DNA from: a virus
IMG/VR virus record: IMGVR_UViG_3300020061_000001
Coordinates: 1-64,000 of that record
Reading direction: 5' to 3' (one strand)
Length of the DNA stretch: 64,000 nt
Below, in pieces: positions 62,548 to 64,000 of the stretch. Within the stretch, counting starts at the first letter, position 1, and each line of letters starts with the position of its first letter. The notes under the pieces are model-generated. The model saw nothing but the letters and a program-made list of their open reading frames with translations. It did no database searches and was not told the DNA's origin. Both the position numbers and the translations under genes were made by a program.

Positions 62548-62719
62548 TCTGAAAAATGTAAGTAAGTACAATAATGTTTTACTTTTTATAATCTCAATAC
62601 CATTCATTATTCTTGCTTGGTTATTTTGGATAATATTCTATGTTTTGGCCTTAATCGCTTGCCTTATTGGTCGCCGAAGAGCTTTAAATGCTTTATATAA
62701 AACAAAGGAGTTAATGTAG
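62540..62719 (+). CDS. Small membrane protein
   Basis: 59 residues with one long or two adjacent membrane helices (about 13-44), basic C-terminus (GRRRALNALYKTK). Coupled to both neighbours. Confidence 0.65.
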   Translation: MSDLKNVSKYNNVLLFIISIPFIILAWLFWIIFYVLALIACLIGRRRALNALYKTKELM

Positions 62720-62844
62720 TGATAATAGTTTTAATCTTAACTGGAATTTTACAATCATTGGGAGTGCACGATGCTGTGCTCCTATGGCAATGGTTCGGCG
62801 ATAATCTGTTACTAACAATCATCCTAACAATCTTCCTTGCATAA
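62719..62844 (+). CDS. Tiny membrane protein, GTG start
   Basis: 41 residues, hydrophobic at both ends with an internal LLWQWFGDN turn. The GTG overlaps the preceding TAG. Credible by coupling only. Confidence 0.5.
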   Translation: MIIVLILTGILQSLGVHDAVLLWQWFGDNLLLTIILTIFLA

Positions 62845-62868
62845 TAACTAACAAAAGAGGCGAATACT

Positions 62869-63321
62869 ATGTCCGAGACTTTTCAGAATACCGCCAATAA
62901 TCATCACCTTCTGTTCCCTAGAGCTCTCCATGAAGCTATGGGTCCAACTAAGTTACTGCGTAACAACATGGGTATGCAAGCATTGATAGATGTAGATAGC
63001 CATAATGAAATACATAGAGAGTTGAATATAGTTCCGGTTTTAGATTTTCATAATGCTTCTCGAGTCGTTTCCGGTATGAGAAAGCGTCGCCCATTGAATC
63101 CACAAGACCCCCTACAATCTATAGACACCTATATGTTCCTTGTCCAAGAGGCTACAATGCACCCGCGCAACAGAGAGTTAGATGTAGAGTTAGGAGACTT
63201 AGTTATTAGGGCTATGGAGTTACAGCGTCCTATCGTGGCACAGGGCATTTCGCGCAAAACAATCATAGACTTAGGGCACTTCGCCCACCTTAAAAACATC
63301 CCATTAGACGGAGCAGCGTAA
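62869..63321 (+). CDS. Hypothetical protein
   Basis: 150 residues. NNHHLLFPRALHEAMG opens it, and two further His clusters follow. The NHHLLFPR pattern occurs in a group of phage proteins that may derive from HNH nucleases without the zinc part. AAGAGGCG upstream. Function unknown. Confidence 0.65.
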   Translation: MSETFQNTANNHHLLFPRALHEAMGPTKLLRNNMGMQALIDVDSHNEIHRELNIVPVLDFHNASRVVSGMRKRRPLNPQDPLQSIDTYMFLVQEATMHPRNRELDVELGDLVIRAMELQRPIVAQGISRKTIIDLGHFAHLKNIPLDGAA

Positions 63322-63746
63322 TGGAGACTAAAAAATTTCTTAGTAGTCTTCCTCTAGACGAATTAACATCCAACCAATATCAAGAGCTTGTTGATTATAT
63401 AGAAAGTAGGAAGGACACCACTCGTAATGAAGTAGCATCAGAGCTGCAAAAATACCGCGATGATTTGTTATCCAGTAGAGGGATAAAGAGCCCAGGCTGG
63501 ATAGGGAAAAATGAATTACAGGTGTTTATAGATGGGCTAAGAGGTGGTAGCGCTAATGAGCGACTTAGACCAGAGTTTGTACAGGCAATGTGCCCAGAGA
63601 TGGGCTGTAGGAGAATGTCGTTTGTTCATGTGGATTATGAGTTAAGGTATGTGGATAATTTCGCCCGAAATAAATTCATCAAGTCAGTTACGAGTAATCT
63701 AATAGGAAAACTAAAGGGCGAACACGACAAGGGGTTACATGAGTAA
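63321..63746 (+). CDS. Hypothetical protein
   Basis: 141 residues, helical first half, then a compact mixed part with CPEMGC, a lone CxxxxC. No family recognised. Confidence 0.6.
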   Translation: METKKFLSSLPLDELTSNQYQELVDYIESRKDTTRNEVASELQKYRDDLLSSRGIKSPGWIGKNELQVFIDGLRGGSANERLRPEFVQAMCPEMGCRRMSFVHVDYELRYVDNFARNKFIKSVTSNLIGKLKGEHDKGLHE

Positions 63747-63969
63747 GACAAGACGCAAAGTACCGTGCCCGATAGATAATACACATCTTGGGTATGATGT
63801 CCTCGTAGAGACACGGGTTAATGACAAATATATCTATCACTGCCACGGTTGTGATACCTACTGGATTGTTACTTGGATTAAGAAGAAGTCTGTTAGCGGA
63901 AAGAGTTGGTCATGGGCTATTAAGAATGTGAGAGATGAGTTCGGTAGAAGTTTTGATTATATTGGCTAA
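63739..63969 (+). CDS. Small zinc-ribbon protein
   Basis: 76 residues, basic. CPIDNTH and CHGC fit one zinc site, with Trp-rich strands after it. Overlaps the gene before it by 8 nt. Confidence 0.65.
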   Translation: MSKTRRKVPCPIDNTHLGYDVLVETRVNDKYIYHCHGCDTYWIVTWIKKKSVSGKSWSWAIKNVRDEFGRSFDYIG

Positions 63970-63978
63970 GAAAGCCCT

Positions 63979-64000
63979 TGTGTTTTTAGCAATTTAAGAG
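63979..64000 (+). promoter_or_regulatory. Phage consensus promoter, cut by window end
   Basis: TTGTGT (63979-63984) is followed by 16 nt ending AAGAG. With the fixed 17-bp spacer the -10 box would begin at 64002, just outside. Confidence 0.75.

Overview
This window reads as part of a large, AT-rich tailed-phage genome (Caudoviricetes). It has densely packed short genes with ATGA/TAATG overlaps, phage-type replication and nucleic-acid genes (DnaB-like helicase, RusA, NinG, SSB-like protein, DEDD exonuclease), several HNH and GIY-YIG homing endonucleases, a very large tRNA set and a phage tmRNA. No capsid, tail or terminase gene is present. The host cannot be fixed from this stretch. The C-terminal domain of the lysin-like protein resembles muralytic domains I associate with Actinobacteria and Saccharibacteria, which is only a hint.

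Layout. Positions 1-23,400 carry protein genes on the minus strand: lysin/holin-like genes, a 12-gene operon with SPFH, SSB-like and vWA proteins, RNase H with endonuclease VII-like and HIRAN-PD-(D/E)XK nucleases, a LemA/ATP-grasp membrane operon, and RusA, helicase and a replication initiator. Embedded on the opposite (plus) strand are three tRNA operons (2.5-5.0 kb, 12.4-12.8 kb, 13.0-16.0 kb), a tmRNA and small RNAs. At 23.47-23.7 kb gene orientation diverges at a repeat-rich, AT-rich candidate replication origin. From there to 64 kb almost everything is on the plus strand: exonuclease, glycosyltransferase/methyltransferase/deacetylase cluster, an RNA-repair and tRNA-maintenance block (RNA ligase, PNKP, Pth2, nucleotidyltransferase, CCA-adding enzyme), a DNA-hypermodification cassette (ParB-like, TET/JBP dioxygenase, TET-associated glycosyltransferase), NinG, several structured RNAs, and then many tiny genes, often membrane or zinc-binding.

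Main discovery candidate. Each tRNA operon starts with a strong TTGTGT-N17-TATAAT promoter, a tiny leaderless ORF (30, 14 and 30 codons), a potential antiterminator helix and an intrinsic terminator, then the tRNAs. The codons of each leader match the tRNAs behind it. Leader 1 is 25/30 Ala/Arg/Gly/Ile/Lys/Met/Thr/Val, leader 2 contains YYEEE before tRNA-Glu/Tyr/Glu, and leader 3 holds Asn/Asp/Cys/Gln/His/Leu/Phe/Pro/Ser/Trp. Together the operons cover all 20 amino acids. I infer a trp-like attenuation system in which the phage senses depletion of specific charged tRNAs and then switches on replacements. With the RNA ligase, PNKP, CCA enzyme, Pth2 and tmRNA it would form a tRNA-homeostasis module, plausibly countering host tRNA-cleaving defences.

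Expression signals. Most operons start at a uniform promoter, TTGTGT-N17-CATAAT, found on both strands. At least eleven genes have their ATG 6-7 nt after the -10 box and so are probably translated from leaderless mRNAs. Others use a conserved AAGAAAGGCTT ribosome-binding leader.
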